From positions 2,108,001-2,172,000 of the forward strand of contig JAUKUA010000006.1 of assembly GCA_030549175.1 (NCBI GenBank): a DNA stretch of 64,000 nucleotides. Direction: 5' to 3'. Numbering within the stretch: the stretch's first letter is position 1; the number at the start of each line of letters is the position of its first letter. The position numbers were made by a program, and so were the translations under genes. The notes beneath the pieces are model-generated. The model searched no databases. It was not told where the DNA came from and saw nothing but the letters and a program-made list of their open reading frames with translations. Source of the DNA: Lasiosphaeris hirsuta (lineage: Eukaryota; Ascomycota; Sordariomycetes; Sordariales; Lasiosphaeriaceae). Shown here piece by piece: positions 32,201 to 44,250 of the stretch.

Positions 32201-32700
32201 ATGACCAGGGTGGATCTGGTTGCTGGCCGACGAGCCGAGGACATAGCCGACTTGCTGGTCGCTCCAAGCTCTTTGGACGGTTTGCCGTCGCATGTCTGCA
32301 GAGACAGCCAATCCGAGCCAGTCCGCAGCTCGGTAAGCCTTACAACGCCTTCCGCCTCGAAAACCGAACCAAGTCGTACGCACCCCAGCCCAAGTCCTAA
32401 ACACTTATACTCCGCTTCCTGGTAACCCAGCCCCGCCCGCAGTAGCAGTAGTAGTAGCAGCAGTAGTAAAAAGCGGATGCCTACGCCCACACCGCCTGGA
32501 TCCTCGCCGACTAGGCCGAGGAGGCTCGAGACAGTGCCCACAGCCACGCCTCCCTCACTGCCCACGCCGCCGAGGCCACCGCCTACGCCGTAGTAGAAGC
32601 AGCCCCCGTCCCACCCCTCGCAGCCGTAGCCGTTACTGGCCGCAGCGCCGTCCGCTACCCGTGTGACGACGTACACACCTACTCCCTACTCCCCGAGTAC
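32201..32700 (+). pseudogene. Decayed low-complexity ORF
   Basis: A plus frame reads DIADLLVAPSSLDGLPSHVC and KTEPSRTHPSPSPKHLYSASW, then TAA, then a Ser run (SSSSSSSSSS) with KKRMPTPTPPG and Pro-rich sequence ending in TAG TAG. A second frame gives an Ala/His-rich stretch (DAYAHTAWILAD, TAG, AEEARDSAHSHASLTAHAA). In both frames the first stop sits where CAA or CAG would keep the frame open. This looks like the end of a gene or transposon ORF decayed by C-to-T change, next to the TA-rich block. Family unknown. Confidence 0.35.
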
Positions 32701-34664
32701 CTCACCGCTATGTAGGTCGCTATGTAGGTCATCCGATGTTCTCTGTGTTTATCCCTTTATCCCATGTCCCTATTTCATTCATATGTCCTTGTCCTCATTC
32801 CCAAGACATCATATGACGTCTTATCCTTATTCTCATCTGATGTCTCGGTCTTCATCCTATCTTTCTGACATCAATAGGATAATACTGACTCGATGTTATC
32901 TGGGATGGGTATCGCCCCGACAATCGCGGGAGAGGGGGATATACCCCAAAAAAGCGGTGGTTGATGGTCTGGGTTTTTGGCCCTACCTGCGGCTGTTGTT
33001 GGTAAGTACTCCCTATGAAAAATCTCGAGTCTACTAGGTATTGGAGTAACTAACAAATGATTAGGCTGGACCTAGGGACTCAGCTGCGGGTTGGTGGAAG
33101 TTGTGCTTTTGGTTGTATTTCTTTTATGCCTTCTTTTAATAGATTTGGTACTGGCATTGGTTGGGGCCGTGGGCCCAGAGTTCTTTTCTAAATTTGATTA
33201 AAAAGATGGCGTTACTGCCCAGCGTTACCACCTACAACAGCGTAGCAATGGCTGCCCAAGGCTTGCTCCGTGTTCATGTGTTCCCGCGGCACGCAAAGTC
33301 CAGGGCGTGCGGCAGCGGGCGGTCGCGGTGCCCAGCGAGCGGGATGTGGTGGCCCGGTGGTCATCGGTGGAACACTCCGACTTCCAGGACGACGCGGCGT
33401 TTGGCCCGGCGAACCCGGGCCTCTTCGCTCGCCGCTTGTCTCGACCAAGTTGACGAGCCACGGGACGATCGGGCTAGGCTTCCTGTCACCTACGCACCAG
33501 GTGTTCCTGGTGCTGTTCTCGCGGAGGAGCGACCGCATTGTGGATGGGTTCGAGAGGGTGGGCATGGGCAGGCTGTTTGGCCAGGAGGCTGCAAGGGGAT
33601 TTGAGATGGCTGTCGAGAGGGATGTGAACTTGGTCTAGACTGAGTCGCGTGATGTGCACAGGCGCCAACACCGTGACATTGATGATACCTATCGCCGAGC
33701 ATGTTGACATGTCCCCGACTGGATGCTAGTATGTTTGCAGTGTGCGAGCAGGGGCACTTGACTTTGGTGCATGGGAAATGCAATTATGTCGGTTGCTAGT
33801 AGGATTACGGTTGGACATACCTTATCTTGATGTATTTTAGTCTTTTCGATGGCTTTAAAATAGGGATATCTGGGTACCTAGATAGTTAATTGGTTGCGAT
33901 GGTAGGATTTGCGAGTAGTATAAAACAAGATGCTGGTGTTTCATGCAGAATCTTTGACGTCAATGTTAAGTTCTCACGTAATTGCTTCCCTTTTCCGAAG
34001 CGTGTCCCAATGTTGACGTCTACAAACGGCCTGAGTTTGGAATCATTTGATTACGATGTCTCGACCTGAATCCATCATCTTTCAACTCCACACTTTCTGC
34101 CTTCCCCCCCCCCCCCCCCCTTCGAAAAGGATAGCCGTGCCGATTTCCGGACCCCGCCCTCCCGGTTCAACGGGGGACGCCTGTGTAGGCGCACAGCATG
34201 AAATCGTTACTCAAATCAGCAGTACCTCGCCGTTAGAGAACTTCAGCTGCAACACCAGCTGTGAATTGCAGTCGTGTAACCACTCGATGCGTCGTGTGTT
34301 TGTAGTGTTTAGCCTACAACGAAACGGGCGCACGTCCTGTTCCTCTGATAGTTGCGCACTCGGCAACTCGTTAGTGACTTCTAGATCTACAAAGCAAGTT
34401 AGGTGGGAATTCCCTATTTAGGAAGCAATGATTACAAAATTATACTGAGCGAGATATCTAACAAACTTCATGTCGCGTTCACCAGCATAGCAAGCGCATG
34501 AAGATCATGAAGTGCTAAGAAAGAAGTAATTCTTTAGAAGTAAGGTATCAAACGCAATCGCCGCCAAAGGGACATTGGTGACTTCAAAGATTCAAAGAGA
34601 GACAGGAACTAGTACTAAATACAAAAAGGCCGACACAACTCGTGCAATCACCAAGAAAAGACAC
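32701..34664. other. No supported gene; weak relic 33270-33638, poly-C tract
   Basis: A GC-rich plus frame at about 33270-33638 ends HQVFLVLFSRRSDRIVDGFE, RVGMGRLFG and a short tail before a TAG. It may be the 3' end of a broken HET-like or other gene, not assignable. A run of 17 C lies at 34104-34120. The rest is AT-richer intergenic sequence. Confidence 0.35.
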
Positions 34665-35796
34665 TCAGGCAATTTGTATCAACCCATTTTCTTCTGGCCA
34701 CTCCTTCACAGCCCACCCCACCGCCCTCCTGACCGCCTCTGCCATGGTGATCTCCGGGGTGTACCCCAGCCTCTCGCGCGCCTTCTTGATGCAGTACGTG
34801 CGCGTGTACAGCAGAAACTCGATGCGCTCCTTGACGAGCACCTTGGGCCGGTACTTGCCGAACGAGAAGATCCACGTCCACCACTCGGCAATGATGGCCA
34901 TGAGCAGCGTCAGCCACGACGGAATCATCCACACCTGCGACAGCGGCGTAGTGTCCCCCATCTCAATCCAGAAGAGCCGGAAGAAGGTCCACGGCGGCAG
35001 CGGCGTGTCGTCGGTGATGTTGAACGCCTCGCCGTCCACCTTGGGCGCCTCCGTGTCCACTATCCCCGCCAGCAGGCCGTGCGCAGCCAGCAGGTGCGCG
35101 CGCGCCACGGACCCAACGTAGACGCTGTCCATCAGCGCCATGTTGTCGCCCAGCCAGACCGTCTGCTGCTTGGTGCGGTACACGTTCAGCAGGTTGGAAA
35201 TCATCTGCTGGTCGCCCTCACCGTACATGGCGGTGGGGCGGATGGTCGCGGTCCGCATGCCGGCCGGGTCGTTGGCGCCTAGGACGAGGACATCGCCGCG
35301 CGCCTTGGCCACGTGGTAGGGGTCGCCGTGCTTCTGGGCTTTGGGGCCCTGCTGCGCGAGCGTCGGGTATGTCTCGTCTGCCTGGTTGTAGGCACCGCCG
35401 GCGCCCGCGATGATTGGGCCTGACGAAGTGTACACATATGCCTTGACCGAGCCAATGTCCCGTGCGGCACGGAGCAGGTTGTCGTTACCGCCCACGTTCA
35501 CCCGCTCATAGTCGGGCGCGTGCACGTGGTCGATGTATGCGACGGGCGAGGCCGTGTTGATCACCACGTTGGGCTTGGCAGCCGAGATGAAGCGGTCTAT
35601 CGGACCGGACGGTGATGTCGCCGCTTGCGTAGGTGAGCCGGCTGTCTGTAAAGAGGTTCTTGTTGGGGTTCCGTGACATGACGGAGATGGATGTGACGGT
35701 GTCATCTTCTAGCAGCCGCTTAACGATGTGGTGACCAAGAAAGCCGCAGCCGCCCACGACGGCGACTGAGCCCAGTCTCGTACTCTGTAAAGACAT
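34665..35796 (-). CDS. 3beta-HSD/Erg26-like short-chain dehydrogenase (frameshifted as read)
   Basis: NAD(P)-dependent dehydrogenase of the extended SDR class, closest in layout to sterol-4alpha-carboxylate 3-dehydrogenase (Erg26) and 3beta-hydroxysteroid dehydrogenases. The ATG at 35796 begins MSLQSTRLGSVAVVGGCGFLGHHIV, a Rossmann GGCGFLG. Next come NTASP, YTSSG and the catalytic Y-x3-K as DPYHVAKARGD, and a C-terminal hydrophobic segment (WLTLLMAIIAEWWTWIF) typical of ER-associated members. About 376 residues in all. Near 35610 the frame changes by one base between SGDIT and PIDRFISAAKPNVVINTASP. There is no space for an intron, so this is an indel mutation or a sequencing error. The remainder is intact. 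It lies next to two P450 genes. Confidence 0.8.
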
Positions 35797-38700
35797 GATG
35801 TTTTGCAATGTGTGGTATAAGCCTGCCTGGGAGGAAGATGATGACAGTGGTAGGAAGATGGTGATGAGTTGATGGTGAAAACCACTCGGGCTCAATATGC
35901 CAGAGTGACAGTGACAGTGAAGTAGACTGAGTGGAGGGAGGGGGACTCGATGAGCATGGACTAGACCTTCCCAGCTGGATCGGATGAGAACTGCGGAAAG
36001 GGCGGGTTCTGGATACTGCAGGACAAGAAGCTCTGAGGTCTCGATGGAGGAGGTCAGGCGGCCTATGAGAAGGTGTGGAGCAAGTCGAGAGATAGTGGCT
36101 TGACAGGGCGGCCTGAACTGGGGCAGCTTGTGTCTTACCTAGTCTTTTTTTTTCCTTCCAATGTCGTCGGCTGGAGGTGTGTATGTATTGTCGTCTTTCT
36201 TACCTGTTCCGGCAAGCTTCTCTTCAGCTGGGGTCCGTTACTTGAAGGCCTTGCGAAAAGCGGCCTATCTTTGTCGCGGGCGCACCCACCACCGGCCTGC
36301 CACTCCAAGTCGCCGAACTAGACCTGCTCGAGTGACCTTCTTACGACCAGCTCGCGGCCCAGTACCAGTCTGGCTCTAGACGGAACGAAAGTATAGACTG
36401 AGAGCACACGAATAACTTGACTTGCCACTCGAGCTACTAAAAAGAAAGCCCAACGGCCGGGACGGCCCAGGAATGGCAAGTTGCGGGAGGATCCCCCTCA
36501 CATCCAGGAGTCCATGGCATGATACTAGAGTCGCATCATGCCATGTTGCGTACACATGGAGGCAACGACTTGGCGACATCGCTTCTCCCTGGGCTCTTCT
36601 AAGCTCTTGACCCCGCGCTGGCCTCCGAGCGCGTGCAGAACGGCCGGGCGATCATGAAAATGGCTTGGCTCTGTGGTATTTTGGTCACTTTGACGTCCCC
36701 TCAGCTAGCTAGGGTGCGGCCCCCGAGAGGTCCAGTCGAGGGCGGGTCGTTTGCAAGTCCGCCAATAGTTGCCCGCCGTGGCCTGTTGCCCCCCCCCCCC
36801 CCCCCCCCCTGTGAGCATGGCACGCTGCAGCAGTTTGCACCTTTGCCCAGAAGCAGGCTGCAGGGCTAAGCGTTGAATCATTGACTCTGTCGAGGGTTGA
36901 AGTTGGCGGGGAGGGCGAGGTGGATGATACCCACAGCGTACCGTCCTATCAGACCCCTGGCGGTAGGCATGGTTAGTAGAGTTTCTATATGAGCAGGCAT
37001 GTGCGGCCTCCGCAAATGGGGATCCCGAGGCCGGACAGAAATGGACATACATGATGCCTACATGTTCGTACATGTTCGTACATAAACAATGCGGCGGCTC
37101 TGGGTCGCTTCGGCACGTGGCCGCAGCAGATAGGTCAGAGAGTCAAATGTCTGCTGCGGCGTTAGCCAAAGTAGGTAGGTCTCATGGAACTAAGGTACGG
37201 TAAAAACTGGAGGTGTAGTGGTCTAAGTGCCCGGTGAGGCAAATACGCACCGAATGCGACCAGATGCGACCTGCGCCCCGGCCCTCTGGGAAGGCAGGAC
37301 GAGTCGACATCCCCCACTTCCCCCCGCGAGACAGCGTGATTTATTGCCTAGCATTGCTTGTGCTGCTTGCATTATTGACCTGGAACCGTGGGCTCGGGTA
37401 TGGGCAGCCACTGAGGGCGGGTCGAGCCCTGTTTCAATTGGACTTGGTTCGCATCGATTTCTGTGCGTTTCAATGTGCGGTATTGCGTGGCGGTTTTGAT
37501 TTACATGAACTGGTGCGAGAAGCGGTAGCTGTAGCTAGCCTGCAGGGCCCGATAGGTTGACAACGGGAACATTGACCATGGGACGAAGGATTCCGTGGTA
37601 AGCACCTAAGGTGGTAACGCTGCCGTGTCGTCGATGTCGCGCAGCAGGAGCGGAAGGTCGGACGGGAAAGAAAGAAGGCGGAAAGTCGAGCCGACCTCCT
37701 TGCCGACCCCTTCCATGTCCCATTTCTTACCGCGTGCAACACCTCCAGGGCACTTCCCCGGGCACGCATCCCCGCCAAGGGCCACTGTACCTTACCCATA
37801 CGCCATGCCTAACTCGACGGAATGGCACCGCGAGACCGAATGTGCCCGGCGCCGGCCTCAACTCGGCGCTTGACGCCCAGTTATCCCCAAATGGCTTAAC
37901 CGACGCGTACACTCCGGGCCTCACATACGCACTCCCAAGGCACAGCACAGCACAGCTCTGGCAGCCCGCCAATGTATGTCGTCAGCGCTGCTGTTGGGAG
38001 CCACTCGGAAGTTATGGGCTGCAATCGTCTGCAAATTGCCTGCAATGTGGAATGCCAGTGCCTTGTTGGTCGCCGGCTCGTGGGTATCTGCTGTTTCTGG
38101 AAAGCTCCTTCCCCAAATCCACGCCAGTGACGGCTCGCAAGACCCCGGCTTCGCCCAACGGGGATGCGACTTGGCCAACTCGGCGCGTGCCCCCTCTGCC
38201 ACGATGCCGAGGTGCATCACTCCCAACCACTCTCCTCACGCCGCCCCCCACCCTCCCTATCGCTCTCGACTCCTCAACAGCCATTCCGCCCTTCCGGGCC
38301 CTGTCCTCCTGCATTGCACATTGCCCATGGCACATTGCGTCCATAGCGTCCATTGCGTCCATTGCGTCCATTGCGTAAATTTAGAATCGCACAAAACATA
38401 CACCACATTTTTTCCTCCGTATGACCTAGGAGCCAATCGAACCGCTTTGATCTCGACTGACTGGCCCCCCCTCCCCCCCCTCCCCCCCCCGATGCGGCCG
38501 CGATGAGGGCATGAGGGCGGGCAGCCCCGACTCCCGCCCCGCTCACCCCAGCTGCCATGAATCACGCCGCCCGACTCTGGGAATAGCTACTGCACAATAG
38601 CATGCTATCACCCTCCTAAACCCAAAGTCTACCGGGCTGCAAATTGCGTACACGACCCTCCTCCATCCCTCCGACTCTTCCCTCTCTTGTCCCACTTCCG

Positions 38701-39421
38701 GCGCGGCCTTCAGCGAGCATGCGAGCGCCGTGCGAATAGATTCATCCCATCGAGCCAAGCCTGGGACCAGAGGCCCAGAAATGCAGGCGGGTGGCGCTAA
38801 GGGTACTCGTCACGCCTGTTGAGGGCCAGCCAGAAGGTCGTCGGTTAGAGCTGCCTTTCCCTTTTTTGATCTGCTCTTATATGCGGACTAAGTCTGCACA
38901 CGCCATGTATGTACCGTCGTATCTACCGCAGTCTGTACATGGTGGCAGTCCATCGCGGCCGATCTGGGCGACGGGCGTCAACACAACCCGCGTGAGGGGC
39001 CGTGGTGATGCCGAGCTAAGTAAGTATCGGTTGCATGTGGCCAATTCACCGCGGCTTCGAGACCGGAAGGTCACCTAGCCCCGCGGCCGACTTGATTTCT
39101 CCCAACAGGCCCAGCTGGCCCAGGGCGGGAGCTGGCTCCATGCCGCCCACCTGGAACGGCTGCGGCGGATGCGCAGGGGGGGGGGGGGGGGGGGGGGGGG
39201 TCTGCTAAAGGTAGCATGCATACCGTGTCGATATCCGTAAAGAGGTTACGTCGAGTGTATCATCGGATCAGAAGTGCGGGTTATGGTGCAGAAAAACACT
39301 AGGCAAAAAAACATTGGATCTTAGCAGTACCAACTACATCTGTGCATACAACATAGTGATCACCAAGTTTTGCCCATCCAAGTCTTGACGTTACGATTGT
39401 CAACGCCGACCACTCTTCGTC
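35797..39421. other. Long intergenic region with poly-C/G tracts
   Basis: No recognisable gene over 3.6 kb. It contains a run of 21 C (36789-36809), a run of 25 G (39176-39200), a C-rich stretch near 38464-38490, and about 4.5 copies of a 9-base unit GCGTCCATT (about 38337-38376). Open stretches are shadows in GC-rich DNA. May hold promoters for the flanking SDR (leftward) and P450 (rightward). Confidence 0.5.
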
Positions 39422-41269
39422 ATGGAGATATTAAACGTGGCACTGGCTCAGGCCTGCGCTCATGCCAAAATCCTTATCCTGCTGGGCGGTATTTGGACGC
39501 TGCTACTCACACGCTATGTCTGGTGGAGGCTCTTCTCCTACCAGGGAATCCCCAAGACGCTCCCCTTTGTGGGAGCCCCAAAGGCAGGGCTGTTCACACG
39601 AGCGAGGGTGACCCTCATGAGTTGCTCTGGGCTCCGGCAGCTGCTCCTAGATGGATATCGCGATGTAAGAGAACTCTCTGGGATCTCGTGTCGCCGAAGC
39701 CAACTGACCCCGGCGACAGTACTCGAAAAAGGGGAAATCATTCATCCTTCCCAATCTCTTCAACGGCAACGAGGTCATCATCCCTACCCAGCACATGCAA
39801 TGGCTGCTCGAGCAGCCAGAGAGCGTGCTGAGCCAGTACGAGACGAACCGGCAGTTCATGTGCTCCGACTACACCATGTTGCACGCCGACATCATGGGCA
39901 AGAACTGGCCGCGGCTCGCTGACACGGTCAAGCGTGAGATGACACGCGACCTGGACGAGTTTGCCGATGCCATGGTGGACGAAGTCGAGGACTCGCTGCG
40001 CGCGCTCTGGGGCAGCGACACGGAAAAGTGGCACGAGATGGTCCTCTACGACATCATGCTCGAGATCACCGGGCGCGTCGTCAGCCGCGTGTTCGTCGGA
40101 CTCCCGCTCTGCCGCAATCCCGGCTACCTCCAAGCATCAACCGGCTTCTCCAAGTACATCCTGCTGTGGGCCATGGGCATCGAGCTCCTGCCGGGCTTCT
40201 TGAAGCCTGTCTTCGGGCCCCTCCTGACGGCGTGGGACTACCTCCAGTACAAGCGAATGGCGTCCTTCATCGCGCCCATGTTCCAGGAGCGCATCGCGCG
40301 CCTGGGCCAAGGCCCCGACGCGACGCTCGAGAACATGAAATCATCAAGCGAGGCCAACGACTACATCCAGTGGGCGCTGCGCGACGTGGTGCGCCACGGC
40401 GAGAACCCGTACGACCCCAACGACATGATCACCAAGCGCCTCGCCATCTCGTCCTTCACGGCCATCCAGTCGAGCGCCATCACCATCACCAACGCGGTCA
40501 TGGACATCGCGGCCTCGAAAGAGAGCATCGCCATCCAAGACGAGCTGCGCGCCGAGGTGTCGACGGCCAACAACGTGTGGACGCGCTCCTCGCTCGCGCG
40601 CCTGCCCAAGCTGGACAGCACGCTCACCGAGACGCTGCGGCTCTGGGGGTTCCTGACCCACGGCGTGACCAAGGCGGTTGTGGCGCCGGGGGGCGTGACG
40701 ATCCCGACGGGCGAGCACATCCCCTGCGGGGCGAAGATCGGCGTCGCGAGCTACGGCCCCCACCATGACGACGACGTCTACGGCCACAAGGGCGCGAGCC
40801 CCTTCGTCTTTGACCCCTTCCGCTTCACCCGCCCCGAGGTCGCGCACTCGGCTGGTAACAAGAAGGAGGGCGCGCCGCCAGGGCTGGGCTTTGTGACGAC
40901 CAGCGAGTATTACATGGGTTTCAGCCACGGGCGACATGCCTGGTACGTTTTTCTTTTCTCCACATAGGCGGTGTGTGATTCGGCTAAAAAGCATCCCCCT
41001 GCTGCTGCTGCTTGCTGCCGTATGATCATGGACATGGATATTTGTGACTGACAAGGTTTCCCCTCCAAAATAGCCCCGGCCGCTTCTTTGCCAACTCGCT
41101 GCTCAAGATCTTGTTGGCGCAGATCTCGATGCTGTACGACGTCGAGCCGTTGACGGAACGGCCCGCGAACCCGTGGCTCAACAACACCATTGGACCCCCA
41201 ATTGGCGCCAAAGTGCGGGTGCGGCGCCGCAAGGTGAGCGTCGAAGCTGAGATCGAGGCCAAGGTATAG
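39422..41269 (+). CDS. Cytochrome P450 monooxygenase A (GRHACPGRFFA type)
   Basis: Predicted 553-residue microsomal P450. Exons 39422-39664, 39720-40942 and 41074-41269 join in phase. An N-terminal anchor lies at about residues 15-35 (AKILILLGGIWTLLLTRYVWW). The I-helix region reads FTAIQSSAITITN, the K-helix ExxR reads ETLRLWGF, and the PERF-like DPFRFTRPE follows. The haem loop FSHGRHACPGRFFA is split by the 131-base second intron exactly at the Cys codon. This haem motif is shared by fungal families such as CYP68 and CYP503, whose members oxidise terpenoids and other natural products; subfamily not determined. Convergent with the second P450, 361 bases apart. A (GGTC)n tract follows the stop (about 41326-41351). 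Confidence 0.9.
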
Positions 41270-41630
41270 GGGAATCTTTTTTTTGTACAGAGTACCCGTT
41301 TCTGTGGCGCTTGGATACCTACCGGTTGGTCGGTCGGTCGGTCGGTCGGTCGCCTTTGTATCCATATTGGTTAGATCCCTCATTATTCGATTATTATTCA
41401 GTCTTCACGATTATCCAATGACATGCGATCTTTACCTCGTAAAATCTCATATTCGCATCACCACCAAATGAACCATCAGAGTGATAAAATGGTTTTGATC
41501 GTGTCGAACTGCAAATATCTCAGGAAAATCCAAAAATGCCCGTATCCGGTGGTGACCCAAATGCCAACCCCAAAAAAACTCCTGCCCATTCATTTGCTCA
41601 TAAAAAAGTCATAAACCTAAGTTTGGTTAG

Positions 41631-43677
41631 TTACCAAGAATGCCCCGAAAAAATGCCATCACCAAAGACCTCGCGTCCCCTCGGGACCAGCCTGACGGGC
41701 ACACAGTTCCCCCTCATCTGCAGCGTAATAACCATGCTGGAATGCTTCCGCCACCTTCCATTCGCCTCCTCGGCCGCGCGCTCCCACACCCGCCGCCGCT
41801 CCTCCCTCCCCATCGCGTCGACCCCCTCGACCCCCGGTACCAGCTCTTCGACCCCCAGCTCTACCGAGTAGCTCGAGAACAGCACAGCCAGCGCCGCAAC
41901 CAGCTCGACCTGGGCGAACCGTTTCCCCAGACATGCACGCGGGCCCTCGCTGAAGGGAATGAATGCGCCGAACGGCGGCGAGATGACGCTGGTGAATGCC
42001 GGCGCACCGTCCCGCGCCGAGTGCATCGTCTTGAGCCAGCGGTCGGGACGGAAGCCCTCGAGGTCGTTGTGGGGATTGGAGGGCCCCCACGAGGTCCAGT
42101 GGCGCTGGGGGTCGGGACCGCGGCCGTCGATTTTTTCCTTCTTGTTGCCGGTGTGCAGAGACAGGGGATGGGTCGGTGAGGGGGGTGGGAGGACTTGATG
42201 TGGCCAGTATTTTGGGTTGCGGTGCACGCAAGAGGCGCACAGCTTGATCATGGTCCCCGGCGGGACTGAGACTTCGGTGCCGTCGACCATGAGTCGTTGG
42301 GGTTCCGAGTCGGCGGGGACGTATTTGGGGATGGTGGGGATGGGGCCCATCACGCGCAGGGTTTCGTTGATGACGGCCGTGATGAAGGGGTCGCACATCA
42401 GCTTGGGGAGGGCAGTGTCGTAATGGAATTTTGATGTTTCCGATGCCGGGTCGTCGCTGCCGGTAGACCCCAGAATCGAGTCTAGGGCCGCCTGCAATCG
42501 GCGCTGGTACCAAGGGTGGATGGCGAGCAGGAGCAGGACCGAATGCAGAGTGCCGGCAGTGGTCTCGTGGCCTGCGAATAGCAGCACGAAGAGGTTGCCG
42601 AGGACCTCCGAGTCGGTCAGGCCGCCCGTGGTATCCGGGTCTTTATCGTCTGCTTCTTCGAGCAGGTGCAGGTCCTGACCCTTGATAATCTGCCCGAGCA
42701 GGTCCATGTTGGACTTGGATGATGCCTCGGGCGAAGATTGGATCTCGGCCTGCTTGTCTGCCAGCATTTCGCACATGTATTGCCTGAATTCCATGTAGGA
42801 CTCGTACACAACGCGCAGCGGCTTGGGCCCTCGTCCTGTGCAAGTTAGCACGTCTGCACGTCCAGTAGGGGGTGGGTTTATAGTGCAACAACGTACGAAG
42901 AATCGACTTGGGCAGGGCGACAACCATGAGGATGTTGTTCAGCAGACTCCCGAGCGCTGCTGCAAAGCCCATGGAATGTCCCTCGGGAATCTTCTTTTCC
43001 TTCCCGTCATCCGGGATCCCCATGTCCTGGCCGAAGCCAGCCCTCCCAATAACATTCAAGCTCAGCAGCATGGCGTCGCCGCGCAGTGTCGTGATTGCCT
43101 CTTTTTGCGTCTTCATCCACTTGCGTGTGAGGGACTGCATCTGGCGCACGGTTTCGTCCCACACCATGCGGTTATTCTTCTCGCCCAGGGCAGGCGCGAC
43201 CAGCCGTCTGTGCCGTCGCCAGGATGCGCCGTCCGTCGTCACAACGTTCTTGCCAAAGATGTCGACGTTGCGGTAGAGGAAGATGGGCTTGGGAAAGTCC
43301 TTCATGCGGCCCAAAATCTGGCGGATGACATCCTCGTCGGCCGTGTACAGGATGGAGCCCCCAGGGGCGACTGTCATGAAGGTGTCGGTCCCCAGCTTGG
43401 CAAACGGCGCATATCGAATGCGCCACGGCCAGCCGCCGCGAACAAGCCATCTCCACGATGTCGGCGACGGCGGCGAGAACAAGGGATCCGCTAGGCTCAG
43501 AAGGCGGGCGCCGAGTAGGGAGAACCACTTGTTGTATGAGTTGACGGGCACGACGACGTATCGGATGCCTGACTTGCGCGCCGTGCGAATGTTGCGGGTG
43601 AGACAGTAGAGGTTGTTGGCGAGCGTATACGCTGCGCAAAGCAATACGAAAGCACCCAAGATCTGTAGTTTGGCCAT
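41631..43677 (-). CDS. Cytochrome P450 monooxygenase B (AGHETT type)
   Basis: Predicted 661-residue membrane P450. Exon 1 is 43677-42897 and exon 2 is 42835-41631, joined in phase across a 61-base intron. Residues 5-25 form the anchor (LQILGAFVLLCAAYTLANNLY). Motifs are WRRHRRLVAPAL (C-helix), the I-helix LLFAGHETTAGTLH, ExxR as NETLRVMGP, FRPDRWL, and the haem loop FSEGPRACLGKRFAQVEL. It is longer than the usual 500-560 residues, partly from an insertion of about 40 residues after HRNPKYWPH (PPPSPTHPLSL and on) and an extended C-terminus. Related fungal P450s also carry an insertion there. The insertion is unlikely to be an unspliced intron since the frame is kept and I see no good acceptor. 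It is unrelated to P450 A, so the pair is not a tandem duplicate. Confidence 0.9.
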
Positions 43678-44250
43678 TTCGAGGTCTGGGCCCCGGCCGC
43701 CCCAGACTGGACACTAGAAGCTGACTAGTGGATGAGATCTGGGGACGGATGTGAGGAAGACTAATAAAAGGTGTAGGGAAAAAGGTGGTCGGGCTAAATC
43801 GCCCGCGGCTCGTCTTAATACAGCAAATAGAAATTATTGGAATGCGGCAAGAGAAGAGGCGCCAGGCCTTTAGATTTGACCAGATTTGACCGATTTCTAT
43901 GCGCCACTGCAGACCCAAAAGTCTCGCGACGGCGTATCGGGCGGCGTTCCTGTGTGTGGGGGACGGATCCAGCGGCAGACAACCGCGTCTCACGATACGC
44001 CAAGCATGACGGACAGGTCCAGGAATGGGCCCCCCCCCCCCCCCCTCCCCCATATCCGTACACCCCCAAAGTACATTTGCCCGACTTGGACTGAATGGCT
44101 AATAGCCGCAGGGGTCGTTTCACCTACGCCCCGCCGTGACACCGAGCGTGGAACTGCACACAGACGACCGGTTTCACGCCATTGCTCCAACATTGCTTCA
44201 ACATGAACTCAATCTTTTTGCACAGCCCCCCCGTGTCTCGAACATCATAT

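Noticed and set aside
31600..33060. LTR retrotransposon termini
   Set aside because: No matching direct repeats, primer-binding site or polymerase motifs could be found by eye.
21240..34600. Giant Starship-type transposon
   Set aside because: HET and nuclease-like cargo would fit, but no tyrosine recombinase (DUF3435) captain or boundary repeats were found in the window.
40028..41054. Alternative open frames on both strands over P450 A
   Set aside because: Arg/His/Pro-rich shadows of a high-GC P450 exon.
6353..43677. One terpenoid cluster joining the sesquiterpene synthase and the P450s
   Set aside because: More than 30 kb of F-box-like genes, HET genes and repeats separate them; no evidence of linkage beyond presence on the same window.
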